A stretch of DNA of 64,000 bases from Nocardiopsis sp. FR4 (GCF_009830945.1 NZ_ML776455.1:210408-274407), one strand, 5' to 3'; positions 43,231 through 52,690 are shown, counted from the stretch's first letter. The notes: generated by a model from the letters alone, not told the origin. Numbers and translations: made by a program.

Positions 43231-45602
43231 TGACCACGGTGGAGACCAGCCCGGCTTCCGTCGGTGTCCTGTACAGGGGTGACGCCCCTGGGCGGCTCGA
43301 AGGCGCGCACCGGCGGCACCTCGCCGGTGAACCGCTCCACCCGCACCCGCGTCAGCTGGCCGGTGCAACCCTGGCTCAACGCGGACGTGCCCACGTCCTC
43401 CGTGAGCGCGTTCGGGTTGCCGTGAGCGCATCCCACCCCGTCGGCGGAGGGGTCGTACCAGGCCCCCGTCGACAGCTGCACCACGCCCGGCCGGAGCGCC
43501 TCGCTCACCACCACACCGGCCAGGCACGAGCCCCGGGCGCTCACCACCCGGACCACGTCCCCGTCGGCCGCGCCGCACGCCCGCGCGTCGTCCGGGTGCA
43601 TCCGCACCGGCGCGCGCCCGGCGACCTTCTGCGCCATGCTGTGCGCGCCCATGTCCTGCTGGCTGTGCAGCCGCCCGCTCGGCTGGTTGGCGAGCAGCAC
43701 CAGGGGGAAGTCCTCCGACCCGGCGCCGGCCACCGCCGGACCGGGCAGCCACACCGGGTGCCCGGGGCAGTCCTCGTATCCGAAGGAGGCGATCGTCTCC
43801 GAGAACAGCTCGATCCGCCCGCTGGGGGTGCGCAGCGCGTTGGCCGCCGGGTCGGCGCGGAACTCGGACAGCAGCGCCGCGTCCTCCACCCGGCCGGGCA
43901 TCTCCGCCCGGCCCCGCTCCCAGAACTCCTCGAACCCGGGCACCTCCAGGCCCCGCCGCGCCACCAGCGACCGCCACCGCTCGTAGGACACCCGCATCCA
44001 GTCCCGGCTGGTCCGGCCCTCGGTGAACTCCTCGCGCACTCCCAGGCGTTCGGCCAGGTCGGCGTAGGTGTCGTACTCGTCGCGGGCCTGCCCGTGCGGG
44101 GGCACCGCGCGCCGCATCGCCCGCACGCTCAGGTCGCCCTGGCTCGCGGCGACGTCCTCGCGCTCCAGCACCGTCGTGGCCGGGATGACGATGTCGGCGT
44201 GGCGCGCGGTCGCGGTCCAGTGCGTCTCGTGCACCACCACCGTCTCCGGGCGCCCGAAGGCCCGGGTCAGCCGGGCCAGGTCCTGGTGGTGGTGGAAGGG
44301 GTTGCCGCCCGCCCAGTAGACCAGCCGCACGTCCGGGTAGCGGCGCTCCTCGCCGTCGTAGTCGTAGCGCCCGCCCGGGTCCAGCAGCATGTCGGCCACC
44401 CGCGCCACCGGGATGAACGAGTCCACCGGGTTGCCGCCCTGCGGCATCCTCGGCAGGCCCAGCGGGGTCGCACCGCCGCCGTAGTTGCCCATCGACCCGT
44501 AGCCGGAGGCGAAGCCCCCGCCCGGCAGCCCCACCTGTCCCAGACAGCACGCCAGGGCCAGGCCCGCCCACAGCGGCTGCTCGCCGTAGCGCGCCCGCTG
44601 CACCGACCACCCCACGTTGACCAGGGTGCGCCGTCCGGCCATCCGCCGGGCCAGCGACCGCAGCCGGTCGGCGGCCACCCCGCTGATCCGCTCGGCCCAC
44701 TCCGGGGAGCGCTCCGTACCGCCCGGGCGGCCCCGCTCGTCGCGCTCGCCCAGCACGTACGCGCGCAGCGCGTCCGCGCCCACCGTGTACCGGTCCAGGA
44801 AGTCGGTGTCGGCCAGGCCCTCGGTGAACAGCACGTGCATCAGCGCCAGCAGCACGGCGGTGTCGGTCCCCGGGGCGAGGGAGACCCACTCGGCCTTCAC
44901 GTCCTCGGAGGCGTCGTCCGCCAGCGGCGACACCGACACGAACTCCACCCCGGCGTCGGCGGCCCCGCGCATCGCCGGGCCCGCGGTCTGCGCGGCCCGG
45001 CCGCCCGAGGAGGTCCACGTGTTGGACACGCGCAGCCCGCCGAAGGAGACCAGGAGCTCGGTGTGCTCGCGGATCCGGGTCCACGCCGGGGCCCGGTGCA
45101 GCAGGCGGTTCGCCGCCGGGGTGCCCAGGATCCGGGGGAACAGCACCTCCACCGCGCCGTGGCTGTAGGTGGTGCGCGAGCTCGTGTACCCGCCGATCGT
45201 GTTGAGGAACCGGTGCAGCTGGCTCTGCGCGTGGTGGATCCGGCCCGCGCTGCCCCACCCGTAGGAGCCGCCGTAGATCGCCGCGTTCCCGTGCGTTCGG
45301 CGCACCCGGTCCAGCTCCCCGGCGAGCAGGTCCAGCGCGGTGGACCACTCGACCTCGACGTACTCGTCGTCCGGATGGCCCCGGAGCGGGTCAGGGCCCG
45401 GGCCGCGGTCCAGCCACCGGCGCCGCACCGCCGGGCGCGCCACGCGCGAGGCGTGGTGCTGGGCGGCCGGGGTGTTGGCGATCACCGGGGAGGGCGCCGG
45501 GTCGTCGGCGTCCGGGCGGGTCCCGACCACGCGGCCGTCTTCGACGAGCACCTCGTAGCTGCCCCAGTGGGCGCTGGTCGGGTACGACGACGTCGCGGGC
45601 AT
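43191..45602 (-). CDS. Molybdopterin oxidoreductase, BisC/TorA-type
   Basis: An 803-residue cytoplasmic bis-MGD enzyme of the DMSO reductase family, close to biotin sulfoxide or TMAO reductases. The Mo-ligand Ser region is YGGSYGWGSAGRIHHAQSQL near 112-131. Other blocks are NVGWSVQRARYGEQPLWAGL near 337 and a C-terminal cofactor-binding domain from about 630. It has no Tat signal and no N-terminal cysteine cluster. The last 30 or so residues look non-family and overlap a toxin relic, so the original end may have been lost. ATG 45602. Confidence 0.87.
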   Translation of the reverse strand: MPATSSYPTSAHWGSYEVLVEDGRVVGTRPDADDPAPSPVIANTPAAQHHASRVARPAVRRRWLDRGPGPDPLRGHPDDEYVEVEWSTALDLLAGELDRVRRTHGNAAIYGGSYGWGSAGRIHHAQSQLHRFLNTIGGYTSSRTTYSHGAVEVLFPRILGTPAANRLLHRAPAWTRIREHTELLVSFGGLRVSNTWTSSGGRAAQTAGPAMRGAADAGVEFVSVSPLADDASEDVKAEWVSLAPGTDTAVLLALMHVLFTEGLADTDFLDRYTVGADALRAYVLGERDERGRPGGTERSPEWAERISGVAADRLRSLARRMAGRRTLVNVGWSVQRARYGEQPLWAGLALACCLGQVGLPGGGFASGYGSMGNYGGGATPLGLPRMPQGGNPVDSFIPVARVADMLLDPGGRYDYDGEERRYPDVRLVYWAGGNPFHHHQDLARLTRAFGRPETVVVHETHWTATARHADIVIPATTVLEREDVAASQGDLSVRAMRRAVPPHGQARDEYDTYADLAERLGVREEFTEGRTSRDWMRVSYERWRSLVARRGLEVPGFEEFWERGRAEMPGRVEDAALLSEFRADPAANALRTPSGRIELFSETIASFGYEDCPGHPVWLPGPAVAGAGSEDFPLVLLANQPSGRLHSQQDMGAHSMAQKVAGRAPVRMHPDDARACGAADGDVVRVVSARGSCLAGVVVSEALRPGVVQLSTGAWYDPSADGVGCAHGNPNALTEDVGTSALSQGCTGQLTRVRVERFTGEVPPVRAFEPPRGVTPVQDTDGSRAGLHRGQAGSSARSVRTRR

Positions 45603-45757
45603 GCTGGTTCCCTCCGTGGTCCTTCGTCCCTTTTGGGGTCGGACCTCACTCTACGCACCGCCGGGTGCGATGATGGGCCGCGCGGCGCGGGAGCGGAGCC
45701 GGGTGATCCCGGCCGTCCCCGCACCGCCCAGGTGGCCGAACGGAGGAGGAGACAGCG
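45603..45757. promoter_or_regulatory. Divergent promoter region, molybdoenzyme versus lyase
   Basis: This short gap between two divergent starts must carry both promoters. No repeat or known operator was found. Confidence 0.35.
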
Positions 45758-46708
45758 GTGACGGGCGAACTCAGGTCGCGTCGGTCGGTACTCGCGGTCC
45801 CGGGGTCCAACCCCCGGTTCGTCGACAAGGCACGGGGGCTGGACGTGGACGCCTTCTTCCTCGACCTGGAGGACGCGGTCGCGCCCCTGGAGAAGGAGGC
45901 CGCCCGCGACACCGTGGTGCGCGCCCTCAACGACGGCGGCTGGGGCGGCAGGGTCCGCAGCGTGCGGGTGAACGACGTCACCACCGCGTGGGCCTACCGC
46001 GACGTCATCACGGTGGTCGAGGGGGCCGGAGCCGAACTCGACGCGCTGGTGCTGCCCAAGGTCACCGGCGCCCGCGACGTCCAGTGGCTGGACACCCTGC
46101 TGACCCAGATCGAGCGCGCCGTCGGGCTGGAGGTCGGCCGGATCGGCATCGAGGCCCAGATCGAGGACGCCCGCGGCCTGGTCGCCGTCGACGCGATCGC
46201 CGGCGCCTCGCCCCGCCTGGAGTCCCTGGTCTACGGCCCCGCCGACTTCATGGCCTCCCTCAACATGAAAAGCCTGGTCGTCGGGGAGCAGCCGCCCGGC
46301 TACGACACCGGAGACGCCTACCACTACGTGCTCATGCGCATCCTCACCGCCGCGCGCGCCAACGGCCTCCAGGCCATCGACGGCCCCCACCTGCAGATCC
46401 GAGACGTGGACGCCTTCCGCCGCTCCGCCGCCCGCACTGCCGCCCTCGGCTTCGACGGCAAGTGGGTCCTGCACCCGCTCCAGGTGGAGGCGGCCAACGA
46501 GGTCTACGCGCCCACCCAGGAGGACTACGACCACGCCGAGCTCATCCTGGACGCCTACGAGCGCGCCACCACCGTCGACCGCCGGGGCGCCGTCATGCTC
46601 GGCGACGAGATGCTCGACGAGGCCTCCCGCAAGATGGCGCTCGTGGTCGCGGGCAAGGGCCGCGCCGCCGGACTCCGCAGGACCCGCTTCCTCGACTCCG
46701 GGGCCTGA
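45758..46708 (+). CDS. CitE/HpcH-type CoA-ester lyase
   Basis: A 316-residue TIM-barrel lyase of the HpcH/HpaI family, probably cleaving malyl-CoA, citramalyl-CoA or a similar beta-hydroxyacyl-CoA with Mg2+. Blocks include RRSVLAVPGSNPRFVDKARG near 6 and DAFFLDLEDAVAPLEKEAAR near 30, where the acidic pair binds metal. VGRIGIEAQIEDARGL follows near 128, and the C-terminal GKWVLHPLQVEAANEVYAPT is near 235. GTG 45758 follows GGAGGAGGAG. It is divergent from the molybdoenzyme, with no shared pathway evident. Confidence 0.87.
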   Translation: MTGELRSRRSVLAVPGSNPRFVDKARGLDVDAFFLDLEDAVAPLEKEAARDTVVRALNDGGWGGRVRSVRVNDVTTAWAYRDVITVVEGAGAELDALVLPKVTGARDVQWLDTLLTQIERAVGLEVGRIGIEAQIEDARGLVAVDAIAGASPRLESLVYGPADFMASLNMKSLVVGEQPPGYDTGDAYHYVLMRILTAARANGLQAIDGPHLQIRDVDAFRRSAARTAALGFDGKWVLHPLQVEAANEVYAPTQEDYDHAELILDAYERATTVDRRGAVMLGDEMLDEASRKMALVVAGKGRAAGLRRTRFLDSGA

Positions 46709-46750
46709 CCCGCCGCTGACCGGCCCGGATCTGACACGCGCCCCACCCGT

Positions 46751-46769
46751 CTCTTACCGCGCTCTCACC
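46751..46769 (+). promoter_or_regulatory. 8-3-8 direct repeat upstream of the MprA-like regulator
   Basis: ctcttacc (46751-46758) and ctctcacc (46762-46769) form a direct repeat with 11-bp spacing, the usual layout of OmpR-family sites and similar to described mycobacterial MprA boxes. The end lies 22 bases before the start codon. The same arrangement occurs upstream of htrA at 52491-52509. Confidence 0.6.
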
Positions 46770-46791
46770 CTGATGCGCCACCATAAGCGCC

Positions 46792-47493
46792 ATGGAAGCC
46801 ACCGCCACGGTTCTGGTCGCCGACGACGACCGAGCGATCAGGGACTCACTGGAACGCGCACTCCAGCTGGAGGGCTACGAGGTGCGGACGGTACCGGACG
46901 GGGTCCAGGCCCTGGCCGCCGTGCACGCCCAGCCCGTCGACCTGCTCATCCTCGACGTGATGATGCCGGGTGTGGACGGGCTCGGCGTGGCCCGGGTCCT
47001 GCGGGCCGAGAAGGACCGCACGCCCATCCTCATGCTCACCGCGCGCGTGGAGACCCCGGACCGGGTGGCGGGGCTCGACGCCGGAGCCGACGACTACCTC
47101 GCCAAGCCCTTCGAGCTGGAGGAGCTCCTGGCCCGGCTGCGCGCCCTGCTGCGCCGCGCCGCGCCCGCCGACGGCGAGGCCGCGGAGGAGGGTCCGCTGC
47201 GGGTCGGCGAACTGCGGCTGGACCCGCGCGCCCGCCGGGTCTGGCGCGGCGAACACGAGGTCGAGCTGTCCAAGACGGAGTTCGACCTCCTCGAACTCCT
47301 GGTCCGCAACGCCGGGATCGTCCTGGACCACTCCACCATCTACGACCGCATCTGGGGCTACGACTTCGGCCCCGAGTCCAAGAACCTCGCCGTCTACATC
47401 AGCTACCTGCGCCGCAAGCTGGAGCGGGGCGGCGGAGCGCCGCTCATCCAGACCGTGCGCGGAGTCGGCTACACCCTGCGGCCCCAGGACTGA
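46792..47493 (+). CDS. OmpR-family response regulator, MprA-like
   Basis: A 233-residue DNA-binding regulator. The receiver domain (1-120) has the acidic pocket ADDD near 11, the phospho-Asp in LILDVMMPGVDG near 54 and Lys in YLAKPFELEELL near 104. The winged-helix domain (about 135-230) has ELSKTEFDLLELLVRNAG and ends with TVRGVGYTLRPQD. It is followed 4 bases later by its histidine kinase. A direct repeat just upstream suggests autoregulation. Similar pairs control envelope stress genes in mycobacteria. Confidence 0.9.
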   Translation: MEATATVLVADDDRAIRDSLERALQLEGYEVRTVPDGVQALAAVHAQPVDLLILDVMMPGVDGLGVARVLRAEKDRTPILMLTARVETPDRVAGLDAGADDYLAKPFELEELLARLRALLRRAAPADGEAAEEGPLRVGELRLDPRARRVWRGEHEVELSKTEFDLLELLVRNAGIVLDHSTIYDRIWGYDFGPESKNLAVYISYLRRKLERGGGAPLIQTVRGVGYTLRPQD

Positions 47494-47497
47494 GCCC

Positions 47498-49075
47498 GTG
47501 CGCCCCGACCACCACCCCGCCACCGGCGGCGACCGCGCCACCGTCCACGCGCACCCCACCGCCCCCTGGTGGCGGCGCGTGCCGCCCCCGAGCGACTGGC
47601 GGCCGGGCGTGCTGCTGCGCCCGGGCGGCTGGCGGCTGGGCACCCGCTTCGCGGTGATCTTCGCCCTGGTCGCCGCCCTGGTCATCGCCCTGGTCGGCAC
47701 TCTGGCCTACAGCACCGCCGCCGCGCTCATCCGGGCCGACGCCGAGAGCGAGTTCGACAAGACCGTCCGCGAGCTGTCCGACGAACTCGTCAGCCTCCAC
47801 GAGCGGGACGGCACCGCCTTCCACAGACAGGGCCCGTTCCTGTCCGGCCCCAACCTCCAGCTGCAGTTCCTCGGCCCCGACGGCAGCAGGACGGTCACCG
47901 TGACCGACCCCTCCGAGGTCGTCTTCTTCGGCCCCTCGGACACCGACCTGGAGATCGCGGCGAAGGCGGAGCCCGGGGTCGTCGACACACGCGAGCAGAC
48001 CATCGAGGGCCAGGGGTACCGGGTGGCCACGGTCTCCGTCGGCGGCGGCGGAGGAGCCCTCCAGCTCATCCAGGGGCTGTCCCCCACCGAGCTGATGCTC
48101 GACCGGCTCGCCACCCAGATCCTGTGGGCGGGCCTGTTCATCGCCCTGTGCGCGGCCGCCGCGGGCTGGCTGCTGGGCCACCGGACCACCGGCCGCCTGG
48201 TGCGCCTCACCGACGCCGCGGAGTACGTCAGCTCCACCGGCCGACTCGACCCGGTCGACGCCGGACGCGGCGGCGGGGACCGGGAGGAGGACCCCGGAAA
48301 CGACGAGGTGGGCCGCCTGAGCAGCGCCTTCAACGCCATGCTCGCCCGCCTGGCCCGCTCCCAGGACGAACAGCGCCGCCTCGTCCAGGACGCCGCGCAC
48401 GAGCTGCGCACGCCGCTGACGAGCCTGTACACCAACGTCCAGGTGCTCGGCCAGGCGGACCGGCTCAGCCCGCGGGCCCGCGAGAGCCTCATCGAGGACC
48501 TGCGCGGGGAGACCCGCGAGCTCACCGCACTCGTCAACGAACTGGTCGGCCTGGCCACCGGAGACCACGAGGACGAGCCGAGCGGCGCCGTCTCCCTCGC
48601 CGAGGTCGCCGAGAGGGTGGCCCGGCGCACCCGCCGCCGCACCGGCCGCGACATCGTCGTGGACGCCGACGACAGCGTGGTCTGGGGCCGCCCCGGCTCC
48701 CTGGAACGCGCGATCGCCAACCCCGTTGAGAACTCGGCCAAGTTCGACCCCGAGGGCACCGCGCCGATCGAGATCCGGGTGCGCCGGGGGACCGTGGAGG
48801 TCCTGGACCGGGGGCCCGGGATCGACCCGGCCGAGCTCGACCACGTCTTCGAGCGCTTCTACCGGTCCGCCTCCGCCCGCGGACTGCCCGGCTCCGGCCT
48901 CGGGTTGTCCATGGTCAGGGACATCGCGCACGCCCACGGCGGCGACGTCTTCGCCCGAAACCGGGAGGGCGGCGGCGCCGCCATCGGGTTCCGCCTGCCC
49001 GTGTTCACCCCGCCGGCCGGGGAGTCCGGGACCGCGGACGACGAGTCCGGAGGCGGGGTCCCCGGAACGGGTTGA
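47498..49075 (+). CDS. Sensor histidine kinase, MprB-like
   Basis: A 525-residue membrane kinase. The first helix is about 50-75, an extracellular sensor domain 76-205, and the second helix about 206-230. HAMP follows (about 230-285), then HisKA with His near 300 in DAAHELRTPLTSL, and HATPase with N-box NPVENSAKFDP near 408, DRGPGIDP and GSGLGLSMVRD. The Pro in the N-box, where Leu is usual, is a mild oddity. GTG 47498 lies 4 bases after the regulator stop. It is expected to phosphorylate that regulator in response to envelope stress (inference). Confidence 0.9.
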   Translation: MRPDHHPATGGDRATVHAHPTAPWWRRVPPPSDWRPGVLLRPGGWRLGTRFAVIFALVAALVIALVGTLAYSTAAALIRADAESEFDKTVRELSDELVSLHERDGTAFHRQGPFLSGPNLQLQFLGPDGSRTVTVTDPSEVVFFGPSDTDLEIAAKAEPGVVDTREQTIEGQGYRVATVSVGGGGGALQLIQGLSPTELMLDRLATQILWAGLFIALCAAAAGWLLGHRTTGRLVRLTDAAEYVSSTGRLDPVDAGRGGGDREEDPGNDEVGRLSSAFNAMLARLARSQDEQRRLVQDAAHELRTPLTSLYTNVQVLGQADRLSPRARESLIEDLRGETRELTALVNELVGLATGDHEDEPSGAVSLAEVAERVARRTRRRTGRDIVVDADDSVVWGRPGSLERAIANPVENSAKFDPEGTAPIEIRVRRGTVEVLDRGPGIDPAELDHVFERFYRSASARGLPGSGLGLSMVRDIAHAHGGDVFARNREGGGAAIGFRLPVFTPPAGESGTADDESGGGVPGTG

Positions 49076-49150
49076 ACCCCCGGGGCCGGCCGGGCGCCCG
49101 CTCCGGGAACGGTCCCCGCCGGGGCGGTCGCCGCATCCGGGAAGGGGGCC

Positions 49151-50461
49151 TCACACCCGGGCGGAGGCGCCCATCAGGCCCCCGGCCGCCCCGAACGGCC
49201 CGGACGGGACGGCGCCCGCGCGCACGCCGGACACCTCCCGGTAGATCCGCTCGAACCGCTCCAGGGAGTCCTGCAACCGGTGCCGGGAGGCCATACCCCG
49301 GCTGTACACGCCCATCCGCAGCCGCAGGTCCTCGTCGGCGAGCACCGAGTCCAGGCGCGCGGCCAGCTCCTCCGGGCGCCCGGGCGTGTACAGGTACCCG
49401 TTGCGCCCCTCCTCCACCAGGTGCGGCAGCGCCATCGCGTTCGCCGCCACCACCGGCAGGCCGCTCGCCATCGCCTCCAGGGTCGCGATGCTCTGGAGCT
49501 CGGCGGTACCGGCGATGGCCCACACGTCCGCGCACCGGTACACGTCCGGCAGGTCGGCGTGGGCGACGAAGCCCAGGAACACCACTCGGTCGGCCACGCC
49601 CTCGGCCCGGGCCAGCTCCTCCAGGCGCGCGCGGTGCGAGCCCCGCCCCACCAGCACCAGCTGCGCCCCGTCCGTCCGGGCCAGCGCGCGCACGATCTCG
49701 TCCACGCGCTTCTCCTCGTCCAACCGGCCCACGAACAGCACCGTCGGCCGGTCCGGAACGCCCAGCCGGGCACGCAGCCGCGCCCGGCCCGCCGCCGCCT
49801 CCAGCGGACTGAACCGGGCCAGGTCGATCCCGCACGAGACCGGTTCGACCGGGCGGGCGAAGCCCTGCTCGCGCAGCAGGCGTGCCGCGGCCGGGGTCGG
49901 CGTGGTCACGTGCTCGGTCCGGGACAGCACCGCGCCCAGGTCCCACCAGGCCAGCCGGGCCGCGTGTGGGCGCAGCGGCCCGGGCACGTGCACGTAGTCG
50001 AACAGGTTCTCCGGCATGAAGTGGTTGGTGGCGATCACCGGGACGCCGCGGGCGCGTGCGGCCGAGGCCAGCATGCGCCCGACCAGGAAGTGGTTCTGGA
50101 TGTGCACGGCGTCCGGTCGCAGGCGCTCCAGGAGCCGGTCCAGGTGGCCGCGCACGCCCAGCGGGAGCGCGAGCCGCACGCTGTCGTGGACCAGCGAGGA
50201 CACCGAGCGGAGCCGGTGCTCGACCACGCCGTCCCGCTCCGCCGTGTACGGCCCGCCCGTGGGGGAGGGGCACACCACGTGCACGCGCGCGCCGCGCTCG
50301 GCCAGCCCGCGGGCCAGGCGCGCGGTGAAGTAGGCGGCTCCGTTCACGTCGGGCGGGTAGGTGTCGGTGCCGATCAGCACCCGTGTGCGGGGCCGGGCAC
50401 CGGGGACCGGCTCGGGAGGGGGAGCCAGTGCGGGGGAGGGGGGAGCGAAGGAGGTGGACAT
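49151..50461 (-). CDS. GT4-family glycosyltransferase
   Basis: A 436-residue GT-B glycosyltransferase. The N-terminal acceptor domain begins RVLIGTDTYPPDVNGAAYFT near 28, and the C-terminal donor domain has VLFVGRLDEEKRVDEIVRAL near 240 and the EX7E-type region AELQSIATLEAMASGLPVVA near 320. It resembles PimB/PimC-type mannosyltransferases or other GDP/UDP-sugar enzymes acting on lipid acceptors. ATG 50461 with AGGAGA upstream is preferred over earlier in-frame starts. It stands between a kinase operon and htrA. Donor and acceptor are unknown. Confidence 0.85.
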   Translation of the reverse strand: MSTSFAPPSPALAPPPEPVPGARPRTRVLIGTDTYPPDVNGAAYFTARLARGLAERGARVHVVCPSPTGGPYTAERDGVVEHRLRSVSSLVHDSVRLALPLGVRGHLDRLLERLRPDAVHIQNHFLVGRMLASAARARGVPVIATNHFMPENLFDYVHVPGPLRPHAARLAWWDLGAVLSRTEHVTTPTPAAARLLREQGFARPVEPVSCGIDLARFSPLEAAAGRARLRARLGVPDRPTVLFVGRLDEEKRVDEIVRALARTDGAQLVLVGRGSHRARLEELARAEGVADRVVFLGFVAHADLPDVYRCADVWAIAGTAELQSIATLEAMASGLPVVAANAMALPHLVEEGRNGYLYTPGRPEELAARLDSVLADEDLRLRMGVYSRGMASRHRLQDSLERFERIYREVSGVRAGAVPSGPFGAAGGLMGASARV

Positions 50462-50676
50462 GGACGGGTTCTCCTGGGCTGTCGGGGCGCCGCGTACGCC
50501 CGAGTGTGGACTGCCCGCGTTGACCGCCGCCGACCTTGCGGTGACCGCCGGGCGACCGCTGAGGTAGCACCGGGGACGGGGGGAGGCGGGCGGTGTCACC
50601 CGGCGTTCACCCCGGGTGCCGGTGTTCACCCGGACCGGGGCGCGGCCCGCTCCGGCCCCGGGCTCCCGCGCGGCGA

Positions 50677-50712
50677 GGGGGCGGCCCCGGGCCGAAGCCC
50701 GGGACCGCCCCC
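50677..50712 (-). terminator. Hairpin after htrA
   Basis: Bases 50677-50692 pair with 50697-50712, 15 of 16 pairs, around a cgaa loop, 40 bases beyond the htrA stop on the minus strand. The remaining gap 50462-50751 has no gene. Confidence 0.75.
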
Positions 50713-50751
50713 GGAGCCGCCGTCGCGGCCGGACCCGCCGACGAGGCGGGC

Positions 50752-52431
50752 TCAGTCGCCCCCGTCCTCGTTCTGGGCCGAGGTGGCGCTCTGCTCGCCG
50801 AGGGTCACCGTCACCTCCTCGGGGGAGCCGCTGCCGCCCGGCAGCACCCCCAGGGCCACCTCCTCGCCGGGCTGGCGGACGCGGATCTGGGCGATCAGCT
50901 CGTCCGGGGTGGAGACCTGCTCGCCGTCCACGGACACCACCACGTCACCGGGGCTGATCCCGGCCTCGTCCGCCGCACCGCCCCTGGTCACGTCCACGAT
51001 CTCCGCGCCCCCCACCCGCGAGTTGGTGATGGTGGCCTCGATCGCCGGGTAGCTCGCGCTGCCGTCCTCGATCAGCTGCTCCGCGATCGGGCTCACCTGG
51101 TTGATCGGGATGGCGAAGCCCAGGCCCACCGAACCGCTCTCCTGTGAGATGCTCGCGATCGCGGTGTTGATCCCGATCACCTCGCCGTTCATGTTCACCA
51201 GCGGACCGCCCGAGTTGCCCGGGTTGATCGCCGCGTCCGTCTGGATCGCGTTGATCACCGTGGAGGTCTGCCCGTTGCCGCTCTCGGTCGCCCCCGTGTT
51301 CACGGGCCGGTTCAGCGCGCTGACCACGCCCGTGGTCACCGTGCCGCTCAGCCCCAGCGGGGAGCCGATCGCGACCACGTTCGCGCCGACGCCGACCTGG
51401 TCGGAGTCGCCGAGCGTGGCCGGGACGAGGTCGCCCCGCCCCTCGGCCTTGATCACCGCGATGTCGGAGACCGGGTCCGAGCCCAGGATCTCGGCGCGCG
51501 CGGAGGTCCCGTCGTTGAACAGCACCTCCAGGGCGCCGCCCTGGGCCGCGCCCACCACGTGGGCGTTGGTCAGGATCTGGCCGTCGGAGGAGATGATGAC
51601 GCCGCTGCCGCTGCCGCTGCCGGTCTCGATGGACACCACGCTGGGCAGGACCGTCTCGGCGACGTCGCCGACGGCGCCCTGGGTGGCAGTGCCGCCCGTC
51701 TGCCCGTCGAGTGAGCTGATGGGCCCGCTCAGCCCGTTGGGGAACAGGTAGGCGGTGCCCAGGGCCGTCGCCGGGCCCACGATCAGGCTCGTGATCAGGG
51801 CGGTCACCGCGGCCAGGGTCACGACCTTGCCGGAGCCGCGCCCGCGCTCCCGTGCGGGGGGCGGGCCTCCGTAGGGATGACCGCCGAACGGGGGCTGGCC
51901 GCCCGTGTCCCCCGGTCCTCCCGGACCACCGGGCCCGCCGTATCCGCCCGCCCCGAAGGCCCCGCCGCCCCCGTAGTGCGGCTGGCCCGGGTAGGCGCCA
52001 CCGGAACCGCCCGGGGCGCCCGGCCCGTGCGGACCGCCCTGCCCCGGGGGGACGTGGCCGCCCTGGTGGGCGGCGAACTGCTCGTGCTGACCGCTGACCG
52101 GGGCGCCGTAACCGGCCCCGGGCGGCGGGAAGGTGTAGGAGGCGCGCTCGGGGTCGTTGGGCCCGGTGGCCCAGCGCGGCGGGTTCTGCGCGGGCGCGAA
52201 GCCGGGGCCGGGGCCGGTGCCCGCGGACTCCGGCTCGGCCGCTCCGCCCGGATGGTCGCCGTAAGCGGCCCCGCCTCCGTCCGCGGCCCCCTCGGCGGCG
52301 GAGGAGTCCGCCCCGGTGGTGCTGGGCGTGCCCGCCGAACGGTCGGCGGGCTCGGCGGGACGGTGTCCGGGATACCCGTTCCCGGCCGCGGTACCGGGCT
52401 CGGTACCTGCACTCGGTTCGTTGGCGTTCAA
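50752..52431 (-). CDS. htrA: HtrA/DegP-type membrane serine protease with PDZ domain
   Basis: A 559-residue envelope protease. The cytoplasmic N-terminal 185 residues are disordered and Gly/Pro/Tyr-rich, one helix follows (about 200-222), then a trypsin-like domain with His in LTNAHVVG near 290, Asp in SDIAVIKAEG near 322 and Ser in NPGNSGGPLVN near 405. A C-terminal PDZ domain is about 455-545. It degrades or refolds damaged exported proteins. TTG 52431 is supported by CCGGAGG just upstream. A direct repeat matching that before the MprA-like gene lies 60-78 bases upstream, paralleling MprA control of pepD in mycobacteria. Confidence 0.92.
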   Translation of the reverse strand: MNANEPSAGTEPGTAAGNGYPGHRPAEPADRSAGTPSTTGADSSAAEGAADGGGAAYGDHPGGAAEPESAGTGPGPGFAPAQNPPRWATGPNDPERASYTFPPPGAGYGAPVSGQHEQFAAHQGGHVPPGQGGPHGPGAPGGSGGAYPGQPHYGGGGAFGAGGYGGPGGPGGPGDTGGQPPFGGHPYGGPPPARERGRGSGKVVTLAAVTALITSLIVGPATALGTAYLFPNGLSGPISSLDGQTGGTATQGAVGDVAETVLPSVVSIETGSGSGSGVIISSDGQILTNAHVVGAAQGGALEVLFNDGTSARAEILGSDPVSDIAVIKAEGRGDLVPATLGDSDQVGVGANVVAIGSPLGLSGTVTTGVVSALNRPVNTGATESGNGQTSTVINAIQTDAAINPGNSGGPLVNMNGEVIGINTAIASISQESGSVGLGFAIPINQVSPIAEQLIEDGSASYPAIEATITNSRVGGAEIVDVTRGGAADEAGISPGDVVVSVDGEQVSTPDELIAQIRVRQPGEEVALGVLPGGSGSPEEVTVTLGEQSATSAQNEDGGD

Positions 52432-52490
52432 CGCGTCCTCCGGCTGACGGGGCGATGTTCTCAGTGACGTGGTCCATCATGCGCCGCATG

Positions 52491-52509
52491 GGTTAGAACA
52501 GGGTGAGAG
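52491..52509 (-). promoter_or_regulatory. 8-3-8 direct repeat upstream of htrA
   Basis: On the minus strand ctctcacc, 3 bases, ttctaacc: the same 11-bp-spaced repeat as at 46751-46769 before the MprA-like regulator. It lies 60 bases upstream of the htrA start, a suitable place for activation. Gap 52432-52690 otherwise holds no gene. Confidence 0.6.
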
Positions 52510-52690
52510 CCCGATATACCAGGGTTTCGAGTCCCCTCGGCCCCGGGACGTCCGGCTCCGGGGCCGAACCCCCCGTGCGAAGCCTGGGCCCGTCCTCCCG
52601 GCTCGAACCGCCGTCTGCGCGCTATACGGCACAATGTCCGGAAACGATACCGTGTCGACGCCAAAGCGAGACACTGGAGAAGAGCCGACC

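Noticed and set aside
40943-43237. Long minus-strand open frame opposite the PrsW gene
   Set aside because: Gln/Gly/Arg-rich antisense shadow; the plus strand holds the protease motifs and a ribosome site.
43239-45761. Long plus-strand open frame opposite the molybdoenzyme
   Set aside because: Composition is Arg/Pro/His/Val-rich shadow sequence; the minus strand has clear molybdoenzyme motifs.
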